Shown: in pieces, positions 1-7,519 of the stretch | Position numbering within the stretch: the stretch's first letter is position 1 | Layout of the letters: every line of letters starts with the position of its first letter | NCBI RefSeq assembly: GCF_018417595.1 | Contig: NZ_CP070982.1 | Span: forward strand, 3,957,001 to 4,021,000 | DNA: 64,000 bases | DNA from: Pseudomonas entomophila | Lineage (GTDB): Bacteria > Pseudomonadota > Gammaproteobacteria > Pseudomonadales > Pseudomonadaceae | Reading direction: 5' to 3' | Notes under the pieces: model-generated | Seen by the model: only the letters and a program-made list of their open reading frames with translations | Told to the model about the DNA's origin: nothing | The model's database searches: none | Made by a program: the position numbers and the translations under genes

Positions 1-523
1 CGCCGCACGCCTTCAGCTTGCTGATGTTCTCTTCCTTGAAGATCAGGTCCCAGCTGTTCACCGGCGCCTGATCACCCAAGGCCGCCTTGACCTTGTCGAT
101 GTCGTAGCCAATGCCGGTGGTGCCCCACAGGTAGGGCACCGCGTAGCGATTGCCGGGGTCGTTGACCGCCAGCTGGGCGAGGATGTCCGGGTCGATATGG
201 GCGAGGTTGCCCAGTTGCGCACGGTCCAACGGCTGCAGCACGCCCGCCGCGATCAGCGTGGGCAGCACATTGGAAGTGGCCACCACCACGTCATACCCGG
301 TGCGCCCGGCCATGACCTTGCTCTGCATGATGTCGGCGCTGTCGAATGCGTCCATGTGCACGCGGGTGCCGGTTTCCTGCTCGAAGGCCTTCGGGGTCTC
401 CGGCGCCAGCAGCCCGAACCAGTTGTACAGGTGCACGCCAGGCTCGGCGGCCGCCACCGAGGTGCTGATCGCCGCGCAGAGCAGCGAGGCCGAAAAAAGG
501 GTTCGCAAACGTGACGTTCTCAT
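1..523 (-). CDS. Polyamine/spermidine-type ABC transporter substrate-binding protein (partial)
   Basis: Only the first 174 codons are present; the gene continues past the left edge. The ATG at 523 opens a typical Sec signal peptide (MRTSRLRT, hydrophobic core, AAA-EP cleavage region). The mature part begins with HLYNWFGLLAPET and continues with FEQETGTRVHMDAFDS and YDVVVATS, the pattern of the PotF/SpuD periplasmic polyamine-binding family. The protein should bind putrescine- or spermidine-like ligands in the periplasm and deliver them to an inner-membrane ABC permease. The rest of such an operon would lie to the left. It is divergent from the LuxR-type gene at 663, which may regulate it. The ligand cannot be assigned from this fragment. 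Confidence 0.85.
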   Translation of the reverse strand, partial: MRTSRLRTLFSASLLCAAISTSVAAAEPGVHLYNWFGLLAPETPKAFEQETGTRVHMDAFDSADIMQSKVMAGRTGYDVVVATSNVLPTLIAAGVLQPLDRAQLGNLAHIDPDILAQLAVNDPGNRYAVPYLWGTTGIGYDIDKVKAALGDQAPVNSWDLIFKEENISKLKACG

Positions 524-662
524 GCAACATCCTTGTCCAGACGATTGTTGTCTCATGGCCATCCCAAGCCTTGGCACCGACTATACCGGGCACACCCGGA
601 GAGTAAATACCTCGAAATACTTACCTCTGGCCTACGCATCCTTAACCCAAAAGGGGTAGAAA

Positions 663-1451
663 ATGCCGTTCGACCTCCATGGACTGGCGTGGCACCGAAC
701 CATCGGCAAGCTGATCATGCAACTGAACCGGCCGGAGTTCTGGAGTTCGCTGGTACGGGTGTTGAATGAATACGTGCAGATCGATAATTGGGTGGTGTTG
801 ATTTTCGGCAGCCAGCACGTGGAAGTGGTGAGCCTGCCTGAAGTGGCGGACGCAGAAGAAGTGGATGCGTTCATCCATCGCTATGTGACGGAGCTGTATC
901 TGCTGGACCCGTTCTACATCGCCAATCGAGAAAACCCCCAGAGCGGTTTCTTCCACCTGCTGGATATCGCGCCGGAGTACTTTCTCGAGACCGAGTACTA
1001 CCACCAGTACTTTGCCCAGTACATCTCGGTGGATGAAGCGCAGTACAACGTGCAGCTCGACGCCGACAGGACGCTGTGCATTTCCATTGGTAGCAAGGTG
1101 CGCTTCAGCCAAGAGCAAATCACCATTCTCGACATCATCAAGCCCTGGGTCACGGCCTTGATGCACCAGCGCATGTGCTTTGAAAGCGATGCCGAGAAAA
1201 GCCTTGCCGAGCCACCGCCCCGGCAAGAAACGCTGGCCCAGCTGGGTGCGCAGTTGACGACGCGGGAAAGCGATGTGCTCAGGCTGCTGTTGAGCGGTTT
1301 CTCCAACAAGGAGATAGCGGGCAAGCTGGCGCTCTCGGCGGAAACGATCAAGGTTCACCGCCGCAATATCTACGCCAAGCTGAATATCAAGTCGCAGTCT
1401 GAGTTGTTTACCCGGTTCTTCATGCCCCGCGCCTACCCGACAGCCCCTTGA
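663..1451 (+). CDS. LuxR-family transcriptional regulator
   Basis: A 262-residue protein. About 190 N-terminal residues have no domain I can name. They are followed by a C-terminal LuxR/FixJ helix-turn-helix (LTTRESDVLRLLLSGFSNKE, then IAGKLALSAETIKVHRRNIYAKL). The N-terminal half lacks an obvious autoinducer-binding or receiver signature, so it is probably a one-component regulator with an unknown signal. The start at 663 is preceded by AAAGGGGTAGAA, a reasonable ribosome-binding site; an internal ATG (MQLNRPEF) is an alternative. It is divergent from the polyamine-type binding protein across 139 bp, which makes that transporter a plausible target. This is inference from position only. Confidence 0.85.
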   Translation: MPFDLHGLAWHRTIGKLIMQLNRPEFWSSLVRVLNEYVQIDNWVVLIFGSQHVEVVSLPEVADAEEVDAFIHRYVTELYLLDPFYIANRENPQSGFFHLLDIAPEYFLETEYYHQYFAQYISVDEAQYNVQLDADRTLCISIGSKVRFSQEQITILDIIKPWVTALMHQRMCFESDAEKSLAEPPPRQETLAQLGAQLTTRESDVLRLLLSGFSNKEIAGKLALSAETIKVHRRNIYAKLNIKSQSELFTRFFMPRAYPTAP

Positions 1452-1536
1452 CCACGATGTACAGCAACGGCCCGATCGATACGAATACTGCCGTCAGCAG
1501 CAGGTAGGGCAATACAGCAACCAGGGAAGCACTGGC
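1420..1536 (-). pseudogene. C-terminal remnant of a membrane protein (probable)
   Basis: The minus frame ending with TGA at 1420-1422 reads a strongly hydrophobic segment (VAVLPYLLLTAVFVSIG, then PLLYIVVKGLSGRRGA-stop). It looks like the last transmembrane helix and basic tail of a transporter. Upstream of about 1536 the same frame loses membrane character and runs into the opposite-strand fragment described next. It overlaps the 3' end of the LuxR gene by about 30 bp. I read it as the stump of a deleted permease gene. The family cannot be assigned. Confidence 0.3.
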
Positions 1537-1804
1537 CAATCCTGACCTGGCACAACGCCTACGTGGCTTGCCCGCCCCACCCGCACTGGCGGCGGACATG
1601 CCGCAGTCACCTGTGGTGCTGACCCGCGTGCGCGCCGGTGCGGGTGAGTTGCGCTTCCTGTCCACCTTCACCACCTTCGGCATGCCGCTGGACATCACGG
1701 TGGCTTCGCTGCGGATCGAGCACCTGATACCCGCCGACGGCGAAACGTGGCGAACGATGACGGCGGCATATGATGAATACCTGGCTCGGCATCACCCGCG
1801 TTGA
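1535..1804 (+). pseudogene. C-terminal remnant of an HTH-type regulator (probable)
   Basis: The frame ending at 1804 encodes ANPDLAQRLRGL...LRFLSTFTTFGMPLDITVASLRIEHLIPADGETWRTM. This resembles the C-terminal ligand-binding end of XRE-type regulators (a late STxTTFGTPxDIT..ELRIE.FFPAD pattern that I recall for such proteins). No helix-turn-helix coding part precedes it. A stop lies in frame at 1505 and the sequence before about 1535 belongs to the opposite-strand membrane fragment. A TTG at 1568 could open a 78-residue peptide, but no ribosome-binding site supports it. It is best treated as a broken gene joined to another broken gene by a deletion. Confidence 0.35.
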
Positions 1805-1932
1805 CTCAGGCCAAGAATGATGGCGTTTAGCCACAAAATCCTTCCTCCGACAGTGCCTAACCGCTAAGCTCCCGCGCGCCGGCCGTACGCTAGCCGGTGT
1901 AATCAGGACGACCTAACTGCTCAGGAGCCCCC

Positions 1933-2568
1933 ATGACCGTTCTCAAAGCCACTGTCGCCGCCCTCACCCTCGCTTCGCTGGTGGGCTGTGCGACCAATCG
2001 TTCCGAAGTGGACGTCACCGGCCCAACGCCGCTAGCCATGGGAGCCGGCCAAGGCCAGCTGGTATACATCAGCGCCGTGGATGAGCGGGTGTTCCAGATC
2101 GACCCACGCCAGGCCGATATCCCCTCCCTGAAAAACGATGAAATCACCGACACCCGCATCACCGAACGCGCCATCGGCCGTAAGCGCAACGGTTTCGGCA
2201 AGGGCTTGGGCGATGTGGTGCTGCCTTCGGGCCGAACCGTATCGCAACTGGTCGGCAACGCCGTGGCCACGGCCTACCAGCAAGCGGGCTACCAGGTAGT
2301 GAGCACGCCCACGCCGAATGCCGCGGCGGTGAATGTGCACATCATCGAATACTGGTCGTGGTTCTCGCCCGGTGCCTTCACCGTGGCGGTCAACAACAAG
2401 GCCCAGCTGAAGATCGACCACCCGGGCGCGGCGCCGCTGAAGGTGGTGACAGAGGCACGGGACAGCATGCAGGTGGCAACGGACAGCGACTGGAAGAAGA
2501 TCAACGAACAAGGCCTGAGCGCCATCGTGACCGAAACCGGTAAGCAACTGGGCAAAGCCAAGCCATAA
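1933..2568 (+). CDS. Outer-membrane lipoprotein of unknown function
   Basis: A 211-residue protein with an SPII signal: a short basic start, a hydrophobic run and the lipobox LASLVGC (Cys19), so the mature protein is lipid-anchored. Asn-Arg follow the Cys, which does not match an Asp+2 inner-membrane retention signal, so outer-membrane sorting is expected. The body is soluble and mixed alpha/beta (FGKGLGDVVLPSGRTVSQL, HIIEYWSWFSPG). The layout is similar to YajG-like lipoproteins, but I do not recognise the family with certainty. AGGAG stands 8 bp before the ATG. It is flanked by non-coding DNA and appears to be a single-gene unit. Confidence 0.8.
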   Translation: MTVLKATVAALTLASLVGCATNRSEVDVTGPTPLAMGAGQGQLVYISAVDERVFQIDPRQADIPSLKNDEITDTRITERAIGRKRNGFGKGLGDVVLPSGRTVSQLVGNAVATAYQQAGYQVVSTPTPNAAAVNVHIIEYWSWFSPGAFTVAVNNKAQLKIDHPGAAPLKVVTEARDSMQVATDSDWKKINEQGLSAIVTETGKQLGKAKP

Positions 2569-2870
2569 ACCCATGGCGAACATGCGGCGCATCCAGCCAC
2601 CTCTGGCTGGATGATCCGCAGCCCCCAGCCCGGTGACGTTGAGCGCATCGAAAGCGAGCTCACCCGGCCCCCCCATCCGCAGACCAACAAAACGCGCCTG
2701 TTGCTCGAGTGCACCTTGGCATCGACCTGCTCGAAGGCTGCGTTCATGTGAGGCCATGGGAGTTGTCGCGCCACGGGGCTTAAAGCACCGAACCGCCTTG
2801 GGTCCGCAAGTAGCACACAGCTAGCTTGCCCTCTGTTGTACGATCGTCGCCTCGATAACAGGAGGTTGCG
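2569..2870. other. 302-bp intergenic region without a convincing gene
   Basis: Just after the lipoprotein, 2593-2610 holds a short stem (ATCCAGCCACCTCTGGCTGGAT) that could stop transcription, although no T-run follows. A short frame at 2611-2748 begins MIRSPQPGDVERIE, like the first residues of many GNAT acetyltransferases, but it decays after about 15 residues and has no conserved core. At most it is a trace of a lost gene. The ribosome-binding site AGGAGG for the next gene lies at about 2861-2866. Confidence 0.4.
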
Positions 2871-3917
2871 ATGAGCCAAGGCGACGGAATGCGGGTGATC
2901 GTGGTGGGTGCCGGCATTGTCGGCGCGTCAATCGCCTACCACCTGGCCCGCAAAGGGGCACGGGTTACGGTGGTGGAAGCCAGCGAGATCGCCTCGGGCG
3001 TGACCGGCCGCTCGTTCGCCTGGATCAACACCTGCGCTGCCGGGCCCGAAGCCATCGCGCCGCTGCGCAATGCCGCGATCGATGACTACCGCCGTCTCGA
3101 GCGCGAGCTGCCTGGCCTGGTCGTGCGCTGGACGGGCTCGCTGTGCTACGCGCAGCCTTCCCTTGCTGAGCCGGACACCTCGTCCACAGTGGTGGTTTCC
3201 CGGCAACGGATCCGCGACCTGGAGCCCAACCTCCGGCATCCGCCCGAGCAGGCCATGCATGCGCCACAGGAAGGCGCGTTGGACGCCGTGGCCGCCACCC
3301 ATGCATTGATCGCAGGCGCCAAGGCCCATGGCGCCACGGTGCTGACGCAGACCCAGGTGCTCGGTATGAGGTTCGACGGCGGCACCCTGTCGGGCGTGAA
3401 CACCTCCCAAGGCCCCCTGGCAGCCGATCGGGTGGTGCTGGCTGCCGGCAATGGCTGCGCGACGCTGGCAGGTGCGCTGGGGGTGCCACTTGCCATCGGG
3501 CCCTCTCCTGCCCTCTTCATCCGCTACCGCGCCCGGCCCGGGCTGGTGCGCGGCATCATTTCGAACGCGGCCATGGAAGTCAGGCAAGGGGCGGAAGGTT
3601 GGCTGTTGGCGGCCGAGGATTATCTGGGCGATGGCCCGGAGCATCAGCCAGAGGTGGTGGCACGGCGCACGGCCGAGGCCATTTGCGGCGAACTCGAAGG
3701 CGTGGGCGCTCTTGAACTTGAAACGGCATGTGTTGGCTGGCGACCGATGCCTGAAAACGGTATTCCGCTGATTGGCGATGTGCCCGGGGTGTCGGGGGTT
3801 TACCTATGCGTGATGCACCCGGGCGTGACGCTGGCGGCGGTGGTGGGCAGGCTGGTCAGCGAAGAGATTGTCGATGGCAAGACACATACCCACCTGGTGC
3901 CTTGCCGTCCGGTGTAA
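2871..3917 (+). CDS. FAD-dependent oxidoreductase (DAO/glycine-oxidase-like family)
   Basis: A 348-residue protein with an N-terminal Rossmann FAD site (VIVVGAGIVGASIAYHLARK, then GARVTVVEAS with the acidic residue that binds the ADP ribose). The C-terminal part has the DAO-fold ending GWRPMPENGIPLIGDVPGV...HPGVTLAAVVGRLVSEEI. These features place it among flavin amine or amino-acid oxidases/dehydrogenases such as glycine oxidase or DadA relatives. The substrate is unknown. The start is fixed by AACAGGAGGTTGCG directly before ATG. No partner genes accompany it; an insertion sequence begins 15 bp after its stop and may have separated it from former neighbours. Confidence 0.85.
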   Translation: MSQGDGMRVIVVGAGIVGASIAYHLARKGARVTVVEASEIASGVTGRSFAWINTCAAGPEAIAPLRNAAIDDYRRLERELPGLVVRWTGSLCYAQPSLAEPDTSSTVVVSRQRIRDLEPNLRHPPEQAMHAPQEGALDAVAATHALIAGAKAHGATVLTQTQVLGMRFDGGTLSGVNTSQGPLAADRVVLAAGNGCATLAGALGVPLAIGPSPALFIRYRARPGLVRGIISNAAMEVRQGAEGWLLAAEDYLGDGPEHQPEVVARRTAEAICGELEGVGALELETACVGWRPMPENGIPLIGDVPGVSGVYLCVMHPGVTLAAVVGRLVSEEIVDGKTHTHLVPCRPV

Positions 3918-3932
3918 CGCATGCGCGCCTTG

Positions 3933-3961
3933 GGAGGGTGTCAGAAATTTTGTGTTCGGGC
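3933..3961. repeat. Left terminal inverted repeat of the IS256-family element
   Basis: It reads GGAGGGTGTCAGAAATTTTG and onward. It matches the complement of the right end at 23 of 29 positions; the longest uninterrupted matches are GTGTCAG and TTTTGTGT. The exact outer boundary is uncertain by a few bases because no target duplication is seen. Confidence 0.75.
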
Positions 3962-3985
3962 ATAACATGAGTAAGAGGTGCATGT

Positions 3986-5233
3986 ATGCCAACCAAAAAG
4001 AAACCCTTGCGTGACCTGCCCACAATCCCCAAAGAGCTGCTGGAGCAGTTCGGTGAGGGCCTGATGACTGCAGAAGCTATCGAGGATGCCTCCGCGGCGT
4101 TCAAGAAGGCCCTGATCGAACGCGCTCTGCATGCCGAGCTTGGCCACCACCTGGGCTATCCGCCAGGCGCGCAGCGCCCAGAGGATGAAACCAACCAGCG
4201 TAACGGCAAGAGTGGCAAGACGGTTTTAACGGGGGATGGCCCGCTGCGGCTGGAAATTCCTCGCGATCGAGACGGCAGTTTTTCGCCCATTCTGATCCCC
4301 AAGCACGAGCGGCGGTACACCGGTTTCGATGACAAGATCATCGCCATGTACGCCCGTGGAATGACGGTCAGAGAGATCCGAGCCTTTTTGTCCGAGCAGT
4401 ATGGAACAGAGGTCTCACCCGACTTCATCAGCTCTGTGACAGACGAGGTCATGGATGAGATTGGCGCGTGGCAACAGCGGCCACTGGAGCCGATGTACCC
4501 GGTCATTTTCTTCGATGCACTGCGGGTGAAGATCCGCGAAGAGGGCCTGGTGCGCAACAAGGCCATTTACCTGGCCCTGGGCGTCCTCCCCGACGGGACG
4601 CGGGATATCCTGGGCATCTGGATTGAGAACACCGAGGGCGCGAAGTTTTGGATGAAGGTCTTTAACGATCTCAAGACGCGCGGTGTCGAAGATGTGCTGA
4701 TTGCCGTGACCGATGGCCTCAAAGGTATGCCAGAGGCTCTCAGGGCCGTGTTTCCAGAGACGACGTTGCAAACGTGCATCGTGCACCTGATCCGCAACAG
4801 CCTCGACTTCGCGGCCTGGGACAAGCGGCGGGCTCTGGCCAAGGAGCTGAAGCCGATTTACCAAGCCATCAATGCCGAAGCGGCTGAGCAAGCACTCGAT
4901 GAGTTTGAGAACGGACCGTGGGGCGAGAAATATCCAACGGTGGTGGCTGCCTGGAGACGCGCCTGGGATCGAGTGATTCCATTTTTCGTCTTCCCACCGG
5001 CCATCAGAAAGGTGATTTACACCACCAACGCCATCGAGAGCATCAACGCCCAGCTACGCAAGGTCATCAAGACTCGCGGGCATTTCCCGAATGATGACGC
5101 AGCGACCAAACTGATTTGGCTGGGATTGCGCAACATAACAGCCAATTGGGGAAAACCGGCCCATGATTGGAAAAGCGCGATGAATCAATTTGCGATTCTG
5201 TACGGAGATCGGTTCATCAGGCCGACCTGGTGA
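3986..5233 (+). CDS. IS256-family transposase (DDE/MULE type)
   Basis: A 415-residue transposase, the normal length for IS256. The start MPTKKKPLRDLP is followed by a helical N-terminal DNA-binding region. The RNase-H-like catalytic core shows the expected acidic triad: Asp177 in VIFFDALRV, Asp243 in AVTDGLKGMPEAL, and Glu351 in TTNAIESINAQLRK. The C|D(2)H-like signature CIVHLIRNSLDF follows the second Asp. The frame is open from end to end with no frameshift, so it may still be active. It is transcribed left to right inside the inverted repeats and lacks a strong ribosome-binding site, as is common for transposases. Confidence 0.97.
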   Translation: MPTKKKPLRDLPTIPKELLEQFGEGLMTAEAIEDASAAFKKALIERALHAELGHHLGYPPGAQRPEDETNQRNGKSGKTVLTGDGPLRLEIPRDRDGSFSPILIPKHERRYTGFDDKIIAMYARGMTVREIRAFLSEQYGTEVSPDFISSVTDEVMDEIGAWQQRPLEPMYPVIFFDALRVKIREEGLVRNKAIYLALGVLPDGTRDILGIWIENTEGAKFWMKVFNDLKTRGVEDVLIAVTDGLKGMPEALRAVFPETTLQTCIVHLIRNSLDFAAWDKRRALAKELKPIYQAINAEAAEQALDEFENGPWGEKYPTVVAAWRRAWDRVIPFFVFPPAIRKVIYTTNAIESINAQLRKVIKTRGHFPNDDAATKLIWLGLRNITANWGKPAHDWKSAMNQFAILYGDRFIRPTW

Positions 5234-5266
5234 AATCAAGGCCTGCCTGGCGGCAGGCCGTTACCG

Positions 5267-5295
5267 GCCCGCACACAAAAAAACTGACACTCCCC
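5267..5295. repeat. Right terminal inverted repeat of the IS256-family element
   Basis: The complement reads GGGGAGTGTCAGTTTTTTTG and onward and pairs with 3933-3961. It lies 33 bp past the transposase stop codon. The A/T-rich inner part (poly-A on the plus strand) differs from the left end at three adjacent bases. Confidence 0.75.
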
Positions 5296-5450
5296 TAAAT
5301 GAAGGAAACTTCCAGCACTACCGATATTCAATAAACACAATTGGCACTTTTGCTCCGACACGATCTGGCCACCACCCCGATAGGCGTGTACTCTCTTGCC
5401 CACTCGTATTGCCGTGGCTGCTGAACCCGGTTAACCACGAGAAATCACCC

Positions 5451-5645
5451 ATGGAACGATCACGCGCCTGGCGACGCGCCCAGGCCCGCAAGCATGCTGA
5501 ATACTTCGCGGTACGCCCGCTGGTGTTCAAGCCGGAAAAAAACTGGAAGCTGCTCTACACCCGCGCCTCGAAGCTGGCGAGGGCACGCCAGCTCGGCTTC
5601 AGCTACCCCATCCGCACCACTCGCCAACTGTTGGACCAAGCGTGA
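5451..5645 (+). CDS. Small basic protein of unknown function
   Basis: A 64-residue protein, MERSRAWRRAQARKHAEYF, ending LGFSYPIRTTRQLLDQA. It is rich in Arg and Lys throughout, with no signal peptide, membrane helix or metal motif, and I do not recognise a family. Translation appears coupled to the next gene: its TGA overlaps the GTG start of the phosphatase-like gene (GTGA at 5642-5645), so the two are probably co-expressed. The basic charge would suit nucleic-acid or ribosome binding, but that is only a guess. The insertion sequence ends about 155 bp upstream, so its original promoter region may have been disturbed. Confidence 0.7.
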   Translation: MERSRAWRRAQARKHAEYFAVRPLVFKPEKNWKLLYTRASKLARARQLGFSYPIRTTRQLLDQA

Positions 5646-5974
5646 CCAACCTCCTGTTCATCTGCAGCCGCAACCAGTGGCGCAGCCCCACCGCCGAGAT
5701 GATCTGGCGCCGTCGCCCGGGCTTTGACGCCCGGTCGGCGGGTACCAGCCCGAATGCGCGCAAGCCTGTCAGCCCAGCGGACATTCGCTGGGCCGACGTC
5801 ATCCTGGTGATGGAGCGCAAACACCAGCAACGCTTGCTGGCCCAGTTCGCACGCTTGCTCGAACACAAACGGCTGCATGTGCTCGACATCCCCGACGACT
5901 ACCACTACATGGACCCTGAGCTTGTGCTCATCCTGGAAGCCGCAGTGGCACCGCACCTGGCGCAGGAACCGTAG
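5642..5974 (+). CDS. Low-molecular-weight protein tyrosine phosphatase-like protein
   Basis: A 110-residue protein starting with GTG. The N-terminus NLLFICSRNQWRSPTAE carries the phosphatase P-loop C-X5-R (Cys8 to Arg14) followed by Ser, and the C-terminal half has DIPDDYHYMDPEL, where an Asp could serve as the general acid. It is shorter than classical family members (about 150 residues), like the compact single-domain versions found in many proteobacteria. The loop sequence SRNQWR is unusual compared with the usual GNICRS type, so the true substrate may not be phosphotyrosine. It is translationally coupled to the small basic gene upstream and convergent with the amidohydrolase gene. Confidence 0.8.
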   Translation: MTNLLFICSRNQWRSPTAEMIWRRRPGFDARSAGTSPNARKPVSPADIRWADVILVMERKHQQRLLAQFARLLEHKRLHVLDIPDDYHYMDPELVLILEAAVAPHLAQEP

Positions 5975-5981
5975 CCACCGC

Positions 5982-7205
5982 TCAGAACACCACCGAGCGG
6001 CGATGCTCGGCCGTCGCCACCACCCTCCCACGCTTGAGTACCGCCAACCGCGCCGGCAGGTCGAGGATCACATCGCTGACGCGCTGGGTATCCACCAGCA
6101 CCAGGTCCGCATCCTTGCCCACGGCCAGCCCATGGTCGCGCAAGCCCAAGGCCCTGGCCGGGTTCGTCGTGAGCATCGCCAACACCGTGGCCTGGTCATC
6201 CGCCCCGCCCAGGTGGCAGGCGGGGATGGCCAGTTGCGCGATGTTCAGCAGGTCACCCGTGCCATAGGGGGTGAATGCGTTGCGGATGTTGTTGGTGGCC
6301 AGGCACACGTTCACTCCGCCATCGCGCAAGGCTCGCACCGGTGTCAGGGTGCGGCGCACGTTGTGGCTGTCGCCACGGGCGCCCAGGTGCAGGTCGGTGG
6401 CCGGCAGGCACATCACGCTGATACCGGCCTCGCGCAGCAGCGCAACGATACGCGCCTGCCGCTCGGGCTCGACCGCTGCCAGGCTGGTCAGGTGGCCGAC
6501 GCACACCCGCCCCTGGTAACCCTCGGCGAGGGTCCGGCGGGCCACGTATTCGATGGTCATCTGCTCGGCGTCATCGGCGAAGTCCTGGTGCAGGTCGATG
6601 CCCTTGTCGTAGCGCCTGGCCAGGTCGAAGACGAAATCGATGTGTTCGAGGGGCGATACATCGTTGTAGGGAATGCCGCCGACCACATCGGCGCCCTTCT
6701 CCATCGCCTCGACCATCATCGCCTTCATGCCGGGCAACTTGAGGATGCCTTCCTGGGGGAAGGCGACCACCTGGATATCGATGACATCGCGGAATGTTTC
6801 ACGCAGCTCCAGCACCACATCCAGGCCAGTGAAACCCTGGGCGGGGTCGAACTCGGCGTGGGCGCGTACATGGGTGGTGCCGGCCTGCACCAGTGCACGC
6901 AACACCTGGGTCGAGCGCGCGCGGATGTCTTCGCGGGTGAGTGTGGGCTTGAGCTCGGCGGTGACGGCGATCGCTTCTTTCAAGGTGCCGGAGCGGTTGG
7001 CCTTGCGCTGCATGACGTTGGCTTTTTCAAGGTGCAGGTGGCCTTCGACGAAACCTGGGATCAGGACGTTACCGTTGCCTTGGATTTCCTGGGTGGCCGT
7101 TGCGGTGATCGTCGGGGCGATTTCAGTGATCTTGCCGTTGTGCACGGCCACATCCATCAAGGGTTTTGCATCGTCGATGCGGACATTTCTGATGATCAGG
7201 TCCAT
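5982..7205 (-). CDS. Amidohydrolase of the cytosine-deaminase-like group
   Basis: A 407-residue protein starting MDLIIRNVRIDDAKP. AGGAG stands 10 bp before this ATG; an upstream ATG at 7223 is less likely. It has the amidohydrolase beta-sandwich ends and TIM-barrel motifs GFVEGHLHLEKANV (HxH on strand 1), IDLHQDFADDAEQ, VCVGHLTSLA and the late segment CLATNNIRNAFTPYGTGDLL. The layout follows E. coli CodA, but by my alignment the CodA catalytic Glu217 corresponds to Phe and the metal-linked Asp313 to Asn. The deaminase reaction is therefore doubtful. It stands alone, convergent with the phosphatase-like gene and separated from cynS by a REP pair. The substrate is unknown. Confidence 0.8.
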   Translation of the reverse strand: MDLIIRNVRIDDAKPLMDVAVHNGKITEIAPTITATATQEIQGNGNVLIPGFVEGHLHLEKANVMQRKANRSGTLKEAIAVTAELKPTLTREDIRARSTQVLRALVQAGTTHVRAHAEFDPAQGFTGLDVVLELRETFRDVIDIQVVAFPQEGILKLPGMKAMMVEAMEKGADVVGGIPYNDVSPLEHIDFVFDLARRYDKGIDLHQDFADDAEQMTIEYVARRTLAEGYQGRVCVGHLTSLAAVEPERQARIVALLREAGISVMCLPATDLHLGARGDSHNVRRTLTPVRALRDGGVNVCLATNNIRNAFTPYGTGDLLNIAQLAIPACHLGGADDQATVLAMLTTNPARALGLRDHGLAVGKDADLVLVDTQRVSDVILDLPARLAVLKRGRVVATAEHRRSVVF

Positions 7206-7278
7206 GCCGTCGTTTCTCCTCATCAGGCATTGCAGCCCGCTCTCATGGAACAAACCGTAAGTCATTGATTTAGCTGGA

Positions 7279-7400
7279 CCCTGTGGGAGCGGCCTTGCGT
7301 CGCGAAAGGGGCGCGCAGCGGCCCCAGATTACGAGCCCCCATCGAAATTGCTGGGGGCTGCTGCGCAGCCCTTTCGCGACGCAAGGCCGCTCCCACAGGG
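7279..7400. repeat. REP pair with perfect 32-bp inverted arms
   Basis: The arms 7279-7310 and 7369-7400 are exact complements (CCCTGTGGGAGCGGCCTTGC and onward), enclosing a 58-bp spacer with its own GC-rich stem. This is the Pseudomonas REP/BIME type. It sits between the amidohydrolase start region and the end of cynS. Confidence 0.9.
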
Positions 7401-7471
7401 GACAGTTCCCTGCGTGACAGCGTGACCAAAGGACTGAGCGATCTCCTACAAGGATCAATAGCGTCCGAGGG

Positions 7472-7505
7472 CATGGCCCGGCCACCCTGTGGTGGTCGGG
7501 CCATG
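7472..7505. terminator. Long near-perfect hairpin downstream of cynS
   Basis: CATGGCCCGGCCACC and GGTGGTCGGGCCATG pair across a CTGT loop with one mismatch, 15 nt after the cynS stop codon. No T-tract follows on either strand. It could be a weak terminator, an mRNA-stabilising 3' hairpin, or a protein-binding palindrome. Confidence 0.6.
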
Positions 7506-7519
7506 TCCCTACGAGCGAA

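Larger units (their letters stand above)
3933..5295 (+). mobile_element. IS256-family insertion sequence
   Basis: An element of about 1.36 kb bounded by imperfect terminal inverted repeats: 3933-3961 and the complement of 5267-5295 agree at 23 of 29 positions, with the conserved core GTGTCAG near each tip. It contains one full-length transposase gene and no passenger gene. The 8-9 bp target duplication typical of the family is not visible: the flanks (GCGCCTTG left, TAAATGAA right) differ. The insertion may be old, or one end may have recombined with another copy. It lies between the FAD oxidoreductase and the small gene at 5451. Confidence 0.85.

Noticed and set aside
2611..2775. A start resembling a GNAT acetyltransferase (MIRSPQPGDVERIE).
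   Set aside because: Similarity stops after about 15 residues and no conserved acetyl-CoA-binding segment exists; too weak to call even a pseudogene.
3925..5303. A target-site duplication for the insertion sequence.
   Set aside because: 8-9 bp on both sides were compared at several possible boundaries and do not match.
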